From positions 1-13,156 of the forward strand of contig CAADVE010000205.1 in assembly GCA_900752425.1 (NCBI GenBank): a stretch of 13,156 bases of DNA, written 5' to 3'. The position numbers and the translations under genes are program-made. Origin of the DNA: an uncultured Collinsella sp. Lineage in GTDB: Bacteria; Actinomycetota; Coriobacteriia; Coriobacteriales; Coriobacteriaceae. The notes under the pieces are model-generated. The model was not told where the DNA came from. It saw only the letters and a program-made list of their open reading frames with translations, and did no database searches. Positions 6,991 to 13,156 of the stretch are shown piece after piece (positions within the stretch are counted from its first letter, which is position 1; every line of letters starts with the position of its first letter).

Positions 6991-7476
6991 TTAGTTGAGG
7001 GCGGCTTGGGCTAGGCGGGCTTCGGCGGCCTCCTCGGTGACGCCCAAGGCCACGGCGAACTCCTCGATGGAGCGGCGTTTGGCCTCCTTGAGTACGCGCA
7101 TGTAGTAGGAGCTGGGTTTTTTATCAGCTTCCTCGGCCTGGCGAATGCGGTGCATCATGGTCTTTGCCACGCGGACCGTCTCGGGCGCGCCCAGCTTGAG
7201 CTGCTGCTTAAAGTGTGTCTCCTCAAGCGAGCTGTTGCGCTCGGTAAAGGTGTCGCACTCCAGCTCGTCATAGTGGCTCAGCAGGTGCTCGGCATCTTGC
7301 TGAGAGATGGCGGCGTGCAGACGGTCGGCCTGCGCCACGGGGTACATGAGGATCGTCTGCGCATGTCCCTGCTTGGTCTCGAGCAGCAGCATGGGCTGCG
7401 GTGTGTCGTCCCTAAAACCGACGACGGTGCAGACTCCCTGGCCCGGATGAATGACGTGTTGACCGATTGAGAACAT
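6991..7476 (-). CDS. CarD/CdnL-family transcription regulator
   Basis: The 161-residue product has the CarD/CdnL N-terminal domain (GQHVIHPGQGVCTVVGF at 5-21, beta-rich to about 60), which in this family binds the RNA polymerase beta subunit. It also has the helical C-terminal domain (SYYMRVLKEAKRRSIEEFAVALG at about 123-145), which contacts DNA. Family members stabilise the open promoter complex, notably at rRNA promoters. The position of the tryptophan that wedges into promoter DNA in mycobacterial CarD seems to hold Phe77 here (DTFTERNSS), which is unusual if my alignment is right. ATG at 7476 follows the good ribosome site TTGGAGG. An inverted repeat atacg-N6-cgtat (7491-7506) lies just upstream and might be an operator. 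It could be a secondary paralogue rather than the main CarD. Confidence 0.8.
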   Translation of the reverse strand: MFSIGQHVIHPGQGVCTVVGFRDDTPQPMLLLETKQGHAQTILMYPVAQADRLHAAISQQDAEHLLSHYDELECDTFTERNSSLEETHFKQQLKLGAPETVRVAKTMMHRIRQAEEADKKPSSYYMRVLKEAKRRSIEEFAVALGVTEEAAEARLAQAALN

Positions 7477-7818
7477 GCTACCTCCAACTTATACGAATTT
7501 ACGTATGTCTAGAATAACACGCTGACGTGCGCAAACCCGTACTTTATGCAGGAAAAGCACACAACTCTGATAGGTAAGAGTATTCGATAACAGACGCAGC
7601 TCATTCACACCTTTATGCATTTTCAACGCCTGCATAATCTGCAGGCAGACCGGCATCTTTGAGTGACTCCATACAAGCTGTAGTCATTTTTGTGCATATG
7701 CAATATCTATTAGCTTTACCCTGCGACAGTGCCCGTCGCTTGTGATAGAGTGCTACAAACTCTGGCTTTTGCCCTACGAGTGACCAAGAGCTCGGGGGCT
7801 TTAACACAAGGAGGATCT
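7477..7818. promoter_or_regulatory. Divergent intergenic region between the carD-like gene and argS
   Basis: About 340 bases of clearly more AT-rich DNA without a convincing gene. It holds the inverted repeat atacg-N6-cgtat (7491-7506), a 7-base hairpin gcctgca-taatc-tgcaggc (7628-7646), the perfect palindrome tgcatatgca (7693-7702), and a likely argS promoter with TGCGAC 7722-7727 and GATAGA 7744-7749 (16 apart). The argS leader is then about 60 bases. No T-box signature is seen. Confidence 0.45.
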
Positions 7819-9672
7819 ATGCCCGAGAAGATTGAAGAGCTGGTACGCGCTGCGCTTGCTGCGGCCCAGGAGGCCGGCGACCTTTCCGCATTTGAACTTG
7901 ACGATTGCGCTATCGAGCGACCGGCTGACACTTCTCATGGCGAGTGGACCTCTACCATGGCCCTGAAGTCCGCCAAGCTGGCCCACTGCGCCCCGCGCAA
8001 GATCGCCGAGGCCATCGTTGCCCATATGCCCGAGGACCCCGCGATCGAGAAGGTTGAGATCGCAGGCCCCGGCTTCATCAACTTCTACCTCTCCGTTGCC
8101 GTCAAGAATGCCATCTTTGGCGAGGCTCGCGAGAAGGGTATGGACTTCGCTAAGTCCAACGTCGGTGGTGGCCTGAAGACCCAGGTCGAGTTCGTCTCCG
8201 CCAACCCCGTCGGCCCCATGCACATCGGCCACGGCCGCTGGGCCGCGCTGGGCGACTCGCTCTGCCGTGTTATGGACCACGCCGGTTACGACATCCAGCG
8301 TGAGTTCTACATCAACGACCACGGCTCTCAGATGAACACCTTCGGCAACTCCATCAGCACGCGCTATATGCAGCTTGCCGACATCATCGCCAAGCAGGGC
8401 GTGGATATCGACGAGGCTCACAAGCTTCTGATCGCCGACCGCGACGCCTTTGTTGCCGACGAGAACGACGAGCATCCCGAGACCCATCCGTACCAGGACA
8501 ACTTTGCCGAGACCCTGGGCAAGGACTCCTACGGCGGCGACTACATCATCGACGAGGCTGCCGAGTTCTGGCGCACCGACGGCGACAAGTGGGTCAACGC
8601 CGATCCTCAGGAGCGCATGGAGAGCTTCCGCGAGCGCGGCTATGTGAAGATGGTCGACAACATGCGTGACCTCTGCCACGCCGTCAATTGCGACTTCGAT
8701 CGTTGGTTCTCCGAGCGCTCGCTGTATGTGAAGGACACCGAGGGCGAGACCGCCGGCACCTCCGCCGTCGACCGCGCCTTTGAGAAGCTCGACAAGATGG
8801 GTTACCTCTACACCAAGGACGGCGCCCTGTGGTTCCGCTCCACCGACCTGGGCGATGACAAGGACCGCGTCCTGATCAAGTCCGACGGCGAGTACACCTA
8901 CTTCGCCTCCGACGTTGCCTATCACTGGGATAAGTTCCAGCGCGTCGATCACGTCATCGACATCTGGGGCGCCGACCACCACGGCTATATCGACCGCGTC
9001 CGCTGCGTCTGCGACGCTCTTGGCTATCCCGGCAAGTTTGAGGTTCTGCTGGGCCAGCTCGTCAACCTGCTGCGCAACGGCAAGCCCGTCCGTATGTCCA
9101 AGCGCAAGGGCACCATGGTGACCCTGCAGGAGCTCGTCGACGAGGTCGGCTCCGATGCCGCTCGCTACACGCTCATCTCCAAGAGCTCCAACCAGATGGT
9201 CGACTTCGATATTGAGGCCGTTAAGAAGCGCGACAACTCCAACCCGGTGTACTACGTGCAGTACGCTCACGCCCGCGTGTGCTCCATTCTGCGCCGTGCC
9301 GCCGACGTTACGCCCGAGCAGGCTGACGAGATGGGCATGAAGGCTGTCGCCGCCAAGGCCATCGGTGAGAACGTCGATTACTCGCTGCTGACCGACCCGA
9401 CCGAGCTCGCCCTTTCGCGTAAGCTCAACGAGCTCACCGACCTCATCGCCAGCTGCGCTCGCGACCGCGCCCCGTTCCGTCTGACGCACTTTGCCGAGGA
9501 GCTTGCCGGCGACTTCCACAGCTTCTACGCTGCCTGCCAGGTGCTGCCGAGCGAGGGCCGTCCCGTCGACCCCGAGCTTTCGCGTGCCCGTCTGGCCGCT
9601 TGCGATGCCGTCCGCGTGACGCTCGCCCTGGTGCTCACCCTTGTTGGTGTCTCCGCTCCCGAGCAGATGTAA
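7819..9672 (+). CDS. argS: Arginyl-tRNA synthetase
   Basis: The 617-residue class I synthetase charges tRNA-Arg with arginine. The N-terminal additional domain covers about residues 1-105, ending in AGPGFINFYLS. The catalytic domain has FVSANPVGPMHIGHGR (HIGH at 135-138) and the KMSKS-equivalent MSKR at 426-429 in PVRMSKRKGTMVTL. The DALR-type anticodon-binding domain begins near 475 (NPVYYVQYAHARV) and runs to the C-terminus. ATG 7819 is chosen because AAGGAGG (7808-7814) lies 4 bases upstream; the frame is open back to 7729 but that part overlaps the promoter. Codon choice is strongly biased (GAC, AAG, ATC, CTG), as expected for a highly expressed gene. A terminator follows directly, so it appears monocistronic. 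Confidence 0.97.
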   Translation: MPEKIEELVRAALAAAQEAGDLSAFELDDCAIERPADTSHGEWTSTMALKSAKLAHCAPRKIAEAIVAHMPEDPAIEKVEIAGPGFINFYLSVAVKNAIFGEAREKGMDFAKSNVGGGLKTQVEFVSANPVGPMHIGHGRWAALGDSLCRVMDHAGYDIQREFYINDHGSQMNTFGNSISTRYMQLADIIAKQGVDIDEAHKLLIADRDAFVADENDEHPETHPYQDNFAETLGKDSYGGDYIIDEAAEFWRTDGDKWVNADPQERMESFRERGYVKMVDNMRDLCHAVNCDFDRWFSERSLYVKDTEGETAGTSAVDRAFEKLDKMGYLYTKDGALWFRSTDLGDDKDRVLIKSDGEYTYFASDVAYHWDKFQRVDHVIDIWGADHHGYIDRVRCVCDALGYPGKFEVLLGQLVNLLRNGKPVRMSKRKGTMVTLQELVDEVGSDAARYTLISKSSNQMVDFDIEAVKKRDNSNPVYYVQYAHARVCSILRRAADVTPEQADEMGMKAVAAKAIGENVDYSLLTDPTELALSRKLNELTDLIASCARDRAPFRLTHFAEELAGDFHSFYAACQVLPSEGRPVDPELSRARLAACDAVRVTLALVLTLVGVSAPEQM

Positions 9673-9718
9673 GCTGCGGGTCATTTAACCGTGTAGGTTC
9701 GGCTTTGCTGAGCCCTAT

Positions 9719-9751
9719 AAGCCCGATCTCCATGCGGAGGTCGGGCTTTTT
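9719..9751 (+). terminator. argS terminator
   Basis: A 13-base stem pairs aagcccgatctcc (9719-9731) with ggaggtcgggctt (9736-9748), with one G-T wobble, around the loop atgc, followed by a run of T (9747-9751). It lies 47 bases after the argS stop. Confidence 0.85.
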
Positions 9752-9795
9752 GCAAACGCCGACGTATTGACGAATTTGGAACTGCTGGAAATACG

Positions 9796-9946
9796 AAACT
9801 ATGCCGGTTTACTACGATGAATATGAGAAATTCCAACCACGCCAGCTTTTCGCAAAAAAGTGCAGGGCATCTACCTGCGGTTTTAGTTCAACAAGTTTCG
9901 GAGTGGTCGCGGTTGAGCGATTCATCGTAGTAAACCGCCATAGTTT
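9796..9946. repeat. 151-base long-hairpin element with 27-base terminal inverted repeats
   Basis: The ends 9796-9822 and 9920-9946 are inverted repeats of 27 bases with one mismatch. The interior pairs in part as well: accac 9836-9840 with gtggt 9903-9907, and gcagg 9862-9866 with cctgc 9874-9878 at the tip. The whole can fold as one imperfect hairpin. No coding frame is inside. It looks like a miniature inverted-repeat element or a structured RNA. No clear target duplication is visible at the borders. Confidence 0.7.
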
Positions 9947-9979
9947 TGGCGGAGGCAGTCAGATTTGTGGGTGTTAAAC

Positions 9980-10028
9980 CAAAGAGTGCCCCTTTTGACT
10001 AGTCGTTTAAGAGCGTTCCCAATGACTA
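9980..10028. repeat. Diverged copy of the two-box repeat upstream of rho
   Basis: The boxes caaagagtgcccc (9980-9992) and aagagcgttcccaa (10009-10022) match, with changes, the two boxes of the element at 3351-3394 read on its minus strand, in the same order and at similar spacing. The second box again lies in a hairpin loop: tagtcgtt 10000-10007 pairs with aatgacta 10021-10028 (one wobble). It ends three bases before the rho -35 box. Confidence 0.45.
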
Positions 10029-10030
10029 AG

Positions 10031-10058
10031 TTGCAGGTGGCGGCGGTTGTGTTACACT
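10031..10058 (+). promoter_or_regulatory. rho promoter
   Basis: TTGCAG (10031-10036) and TACACT (10053-10058) with a 16-base spacer resemble a housekeeping sigma promoter. Transcription would start near 10065, leaving a leader of about 137 bases before the rho start codon. Confidence 0.6.
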
Positions 10059-10064
10059 AACGCT

Positions 10065-10212
10065 GCGTATATGACGCAATCATCTCGATACAGATCAATG
10101 ATGTCCGTCGTTTTGAACGGAACTAGACTGTTTAGCCGCCCTGAAGGTTTATGCAGGGAGCATGTGATCACAGGGCTTGAAAAGAAAGTTGAGCAAACAC
10201 TGTGTCTGATCA
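10065..10212 (+). promoter_or_regulatory. rho leader with possible start-codon hairpin
   Basis: Within the leader, tgatcacag (10165-10173) can pair with ctg (10200-10202) and tgatca (10207-10212), with four bases bulged. The rho GTG (10202-10204) lies in this structure, and the purine-rich possible ribosome site GAAAAGAAAG lies in its loop. A smaller hairpin, tccgt/acgga, is at 10104-10121. An ATG at 10071 opens a 53-codon frame ending at 10232, past the rho start. Rho is self-regulated in other bacteria, so control through this leader is plausible but not shown. Confidence 0.35.
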
Positions 10213-12775
10213 ACAGCAAGAAAACGAAATAACGACGACGCAAGCCGCTCCCGCTGCACCGGTTGCGTCGGACCAGGTCGCGGCGCCCGCGCATGCCTCG
10301 GCTCCTGAGACGCCTAAGGCTGCTTCGACGCCTACGCCTGCAACGGCTGAGAAGGCCGTGCCTGCAACTGGTGAGGAGGCTGCTCCGGCAAAGCCCAAGC
10401 GTACGCGCCGCACGGCCAAGCCTGCTGCTGACGGCGAGGAGGTCACCAAGCCCAAGCGCCGTACCACGCGCATGACGCGCGTCAAGCGCACCGTTGCAGC
10501 TGACTCCTCGGCGCCGATTTCCGATGAGGTCGCGCAGGCACGTGCGTTGGCGCAGATTAGCGAGGCTCAGGTGGTGCGCGCCCGCCGTCGTGCTGCCGAG
10601 CGCGAGGCCGCGGCTCTGACCGAGCTTGCAGCTCCGTCTGTGCCCGAGACGCCTGCCGCCACCGAGACCCCTGTCGCCGACCAGCCGACCGAGAAGTCGG
10701 TACCGCGCACACGCCGTCGCACGGCTGCTAAGGCCGAGCAGGTTGCCGATCAGGTAACCCCCGAGCTCACTGAGGCTTCGGTCCGTTCCGCGGCAGGGGA
10801 GGGCACATCGCCTGTTGAGCCCGCTGCGCCTGTCGAGGCCAGCGAAGTTCCCGTTGTCGATCCGGCTTTGCGCCCGCACCGTCGCGGTCGCAAGCCCAAG
10901 GCCTTCGTCGAGGCCGAGAAGGCCGCAGCCGCAGCCGCCGCCGCTCGGGATGCTGCGGCGACCGCCGAGTCTGCAACCGCCGCCGACGCGCCCGTCCAGG
11001 ATGCTACGACTTCCGAGGCCGCTCCCGCCGATGTCGAGCCCGCCGACCTCCGTCCCGGTCGCAGCCGTCGCACTGCTGCTAAGCGCACGTCCAAGGCTAA
11101 GGCTGCCAAGAAGGTTGCGTCCGAGGATTCCGCCGAGACGACCGCCGATGCATCGACTGACGCCGCCGAGCCCCAGGACGTCGAACAGCCTGCGTCTGAG
11201 AAGCCCAAGCGCGGTCGTAAGAAGTCCGCTAAGGCCAAGGCGTCCGAGCAGCAGGCCGAGGCCGAGCTGCAGGGCGATTCCAAGGCCGAGGCCAGCGATG
11301 ATACTGCGGCTAACGCCGATGCCGCCGCAACCGATGGCGCCGCGCCCGCCGAGGCCGAAGACGGCGCTCGCCCCAACCGTCGCCAGCACAAGCGCAACGA
11401 CGAGCGCAACGAGCGCAAGGACGAGCGCAACAACGACCGCCGCAACCGCCAGCGCGATCGCAAGCAGCGCAACAAGGAGCGTAATGCCGCTCCCACCGAG
11501 CCCACGCTTTCGCGCGAGGAGCTCGCGGCCATGAAGGTCGCCGAGCTGCGCGAGAAGGCCAAGGAGTTCGAGATTGAGACGACCGGCAAGAAGAAAGCCG
11601 AGCTCGTCGAGGAGATCTACGTCACCGCCGCGAAGGCCGAGGGCTTCCGCGACATCAAGGGCATCCTGCAGATTCGTCCGGACAGCTCCGGTATCATCCA
11701 TGCCCATGGCTACATGAAGTCCAACGACGACGCCTTCGTGCCCGCCTACCTCATCCGCTCCGCGCGTCTGCGCACGGGCGATGTCATCGAGGGCTCGCTT
11801 CGTCCTTCGCGTGGCGGCGACAAGCGCGCCGGCCTCGCCAAAATCACGACCGTTAACGGTCTGGACCCCGAGCAGATTCGCAACCGCCCCAAGTTTGGTG
11901 ACCTCACCCCGGTCTATCCCAACGAGCCGCTGCGCATGGAGCACGGCAAGGACTCCATTACCGGTCGCGCCATCGACATCGTGTCGCCGATCGGCAAGGG
12001 TCAGCGTGGCCTGATCGTGTCCCCGCCCAAGGCCGGCAAGACCACGATCCTCAAGAAGATCTGCCAGTCTATCTCGATTAACAACCCCGAGGTGCACCTC
12101 ATCTGTCTGCTCGTCGACGAGCGCCCCGAAGAGGTCACCGATATGCAGCGTTCCATCAAGGGCGAGGTTGTGGCGTCGACCTTCGATATGCCCGCCGACA
12201 ACCACACTCGCGTGGCAGAGCTCGTCATCGAGCGCGCCAAGCGCATCGTGGAGCTGGGCGGCGATGTTGTGGTGGTGCTCGACTCCATCACGCGTCTTGC
12301 CCGCGCCTACAACTTGGCGGCGCCCGCCTCGGGCCGCATCCTTTCGGGCGGCGTCGATTCGGCGGCCCTGTATCCGCCCAAGCGCTTCCTGGGCGCAGCC
12401 CGTAATATCGAGAACGGTGGCTCGCTCACCATCCTGGCCTCTGCCCTCATCGACACCGGTTCCAAGATGGACGAAGTCATCTTCGAGGAGTTCAAGGGCA
12501 CCGGCAACATGGAGCTTAAGCTCGACCGCGACTTGGCCGATCGCCGCATCTTCCCAGCTATCGACCCCGTTGCCTCCGGTACGCGTAACGAGGACCTGTT
12601 GGTTGACGAGCAGATGCGCCCGTTTGTCTTTGGCCTGCGTCGCATTCTTGCCGGCATGAACAACACCGAGCGCGCAGCCGCATCATTTATCAAGGGTCTT
12701 AAGGGCACCAACACCAACCAGGAGTTCCTGGTGCGTTCGGCCAAAAAGCACAGCGACTACGAGCAGACGTTCTAG
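10202..12775 (+). CDS. rho: Transcription termination factor Rho with a very long disordered N-terminal region
   Basis: The 857-residue product is about twice the length of E. coli Rho. Residues 1-432 are low-complexity (Ala, Glu, Pro, Lys, Arg) with several basic patches, ending in an Arg/Asn/Lys/Asp-rich stretch at 389-428. The conserved part starts with a Rho_N/SAP-like domain (436-475). The cold-shock RNA-binding domain follows at about 485-555. The ATPase motor has Walker A SPPKAGKTT at 607-615, Walker B VVVVLDSITRLARAYN at 689-704, GGVDSAALYPPKRFLGAARN at 716-735 and GTGNMELKL at 766-774. It unwinds RNA and releases transcripts as a hexamer. A stop at 10190-10192 makes GTG 10202 the first possible start; the ribosome site is weak. 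The RNP1-like part of the RNA-binding domain departs from the usual sequence (see findings). Confidence 0.95.
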   Translation: MSDQQQENEITTTQAAPAAPVASDQVAAPAHASAPETPKAASTPTPATAEKAVPATGEEAAPAKPKRTRRTAKPAADGEEVTKPKRRTTRMTRVKRTVAADSSAPISDEVAQARALAQISEAQVVRARRRAAEREAAALTELAAPSVPETPAATETPVADQPTEKSVPRTRRRTAAKAEQVADQVTPELTEASVRSAAGEGTSPVEPAAPVEASEVPVVDPALRPHRRGRKPKAFVEAEKAAAAAAAARDAAATAESATAADAPVQDATTSEAAPADVEPADLRPGRSRRTAAKRTSKAKAAKKVASEDSAETTADASTDAAEPQDVEQPASEKPKRGRKKSAKAKASEQQAEAELQGDSKAEASDDTAANADAAATDGAAPAEAEDGARPNRRQHKRNDERNERKDERNNDRRNRQRDRKQRNKERNAAPTEPTLSREELAAMKVAELREKAKEFEIETTGKKKAELVEEIYVTAAKAEGFRDIKGILQIRPDSSGIIHAHGYMKSNDDAFVPAYLIRSARLRTGDVIEGSLRPSRGGDKRAGLAKITTVNGLDPEQIRNRPKFGDLTPVYPNEPLRMEHGKDSITGRAIDIVSPIGKGQRGLIVSPPKAGKTTILKKICQSISINNPEVHLICLLVDERPEEVTDMQRSIKGEVVASTFDMPADNHTRVAELVIERAKRIVELGGDVVVVLDSITRLARAYNLAAPASGRILSGGVDSAALYPPKRFLGAARNIENGGSLTILASALIDTGSKMDEVIFEEFKGTGNMELKLDRDLADRRIFPAIDPVASGTRNEDLLVDEQMRPFVFGLRRILAGMNNTERAAASFIKGLKGTNTNQEFLVRSAKKHSDYEQTF

Positions 12776-12812
12776 GTTGTCATCCACACGCAGCGTTAAT
12801 CATCAATGCGAT

Positions 12813-12844
12813 AAAGGGTCGGGGCTTTGAGCCTCGGCCCTTTT
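12813..12844 (+). terminator. rho terminator
   Basis: A 13-base stem pairs aaagggtcggggc (12813-12825) with gcctcggcccttt (12831-12843), with two G-T wobbles, around the loop tttga, followed by further T. It lies 37 bases after the rho stop. Confidence 0.8.
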
Positions 12845-12923
12845 CTATATCGCCGCTTCGCACTTATTTTTGACCATAAGACTTGCAAGCAGCAGGTTTC
12901 CCGTTTCAATCCGACATCGTCGC

Positions 12924-12952
12924 TTGCAATCGACAGGGCGGTTTCGCATAAT
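12924..12952 (+). promoter_or_regulatory. Promoter of the last, partial gene
   Basis: TTGCAA (12924-12929) and CATAAT (12947-12952) are 17 bases apart. Transcription would begin near 12960, leaving a leader of about 129 bases before the ATG at 13089. Confidence 0.5.
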
Positions 12953-12959
12953 AGCTTTT

Positions 12960-13088
12960 AAGCTTCGCGACGGAAAACGCAGATGAAACGAACCATATAC
13001 CGTTGCTTTGGGGCATAGCCCCGCTTCATCTTCTCTCGCGCAGCCAACTGAATGATGCGATTTGGGTGCTGGAAGATGGGGAGAGCTC
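12960..13088 (+). promoter_or_regulatory. Structured leader with two competing helices
   Basis: The inner hairpin ggggc-ata-gcccc (13010-13022) sits inside the outer helix gatgaa 12982-12987 with ttcatc 13025-13030. A second helix, catcttc 13027-13033 with gaagatg 13072-13078, uses some of the same bases and touches the ribosome site GGGGAG (13078-13083). The two helices cannot form together. I do not recognise a known riboswitch class. Confidence 0.35.
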
Positions 13089-13156
13089 ATGGCTTCTTCT
13101 GATGCAACACAACGAGCAGTCCTTGCCGGACTTTCGTGCGGGATCGGCCTTGCCGC
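13089..13156 (+). CDS. Start of an unidentified protein, cut by the window edge
   Basis: ATG 13089 follows GGGGAG (13078-13083) at 5 bases. Only 22 full codons are visible, reading MASSDATQRAVLAGLSCGIGLA. The segment from about residue 10 is small and hydrophobic and could begin a membrane helix or a signal sequence. That is too little to name a family. It has its own promoter and leader after the rho terminator, so it is not in an operon with rho. Confidence 0.55.
   Translation, partial: MASSDATQRAVLAGLSCGIGLA

Noticed and set aside
7613..7807. 64-codon minus-strand frame before argS
   Set aside because: It starts at GTG without a ribosome site, crosses the likely argS promoter, and resembles no family I know.
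7540..7818. T-box leader for argS
   Set aside because: The conserved T-box sequence (GGTGGNACCGCG-like) and a terminator/antiterminator pair are absent.
7801..9684. 627-codon minus-strand frame across argS
   Set aside because: It is antisense to a certain gene with strong codon bias; the product is Val/Gly/Leu-rich without recognisable motifs.
10163..10172. CRP-type site tgtgatcaca before rho
   Set aside because: The two half-sites adjoin without the 6-base spacer of CRP sites and lie about 100 bases inside the transcript; the palindrome is better explained as part of the leader fold.
10052..12205. 717-codon open frame on the minus strand across rho
   Set aside because: It mirrors the Ala/Glu/Arg-rich rho coding sequence; the translation is low-complexity Gly/Leu/Arg with no domain, as expected for an antisense frame in high-GC DNA.
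12845..13090. 81-codon minus-strand frame after rho
   Set aside because: It covers a clear plus-strand promoter and leader, begins at the rho terminator, and has no recognisable protein features.
1..13156. CRISPR array, prophage or defence island
   Set aside because: No regularly spaced repeats and no integrase, restriction, toxin-antitoxin or cas-like product was found on either strand.

Overview
The window is a stretch of core chromosome from a high-GC Gram-positive bacterium. The protein styles (Gram-positive NAPRTase, CarD-type regulator, Rho with a very long Ala/Glu/Lys/Arg-rich N-terminal extension) and the character of the intergenic repeats suggest Coriobacteriia, most likely Collinsella. 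That assignment is recognition from memory, not a database result. No phage, plasmid, CRISPR, rRNA or tRNA genes are visible, and all genes inside the window look intact.

Layout: 1-386 is the C-terminal end of a tail-anchored membrane protein. 471-1976 is nicotinate phosphoribosyltransferase (pncB), whose stop codon lies inside a terminator hairpin. 2058-3185 is proB. 3200-3394 holds two stacked palindromic elements. 3395-4813 (minus) is a proline iminopeptidase-type hydrolase. 4926-6212 is proA. 6283-6882 (minus) is an HD-domain protein bounded by two nearly identical hairpins. 6991-7476 (minus) is a CarD-like regulator. 7819-9672 is argS. 9719-10201 is a 450-base intergenic stretch with a terminator, a 151-base long-hairpin element, a diverged repeat and the rho promoter and leader. 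10202-12775 is rho, followed by a terminator. 12844-13088 holds a promoter and a structured leader, and 13089 onward is the start of an unidentified protein.

How the genes fit together: proB and proA encode the first two steps of proline synthesis from glutamate, but they do not form a proBA operon. A peptidase that probably releases N-terminal proline from peptides sits between them on the opposite strand, so synthesis and scavenging of proline are grouped. pncB salvages nicotinate to NAD. CarD, ArgS and Rho are information-processing genes, each apparently with its own promoter. Most genes are single transcription units separated by hairpins.

The most interesting material is not in the enzyme genes. 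It is (i) intergenic hairpins that keep a TGTCCCC-like core in the loop while the stem differs, (ii) a 151-base element with 27-base terminal inverted repeats, (iii) a Rho protein with an unusual disordered half and a degenerate RNA-binding motif, and (iv) leaders of rho and of the last gene that can fold around their start signals. Copy-number searches and RNA data are needed to decide whether these are real systems.
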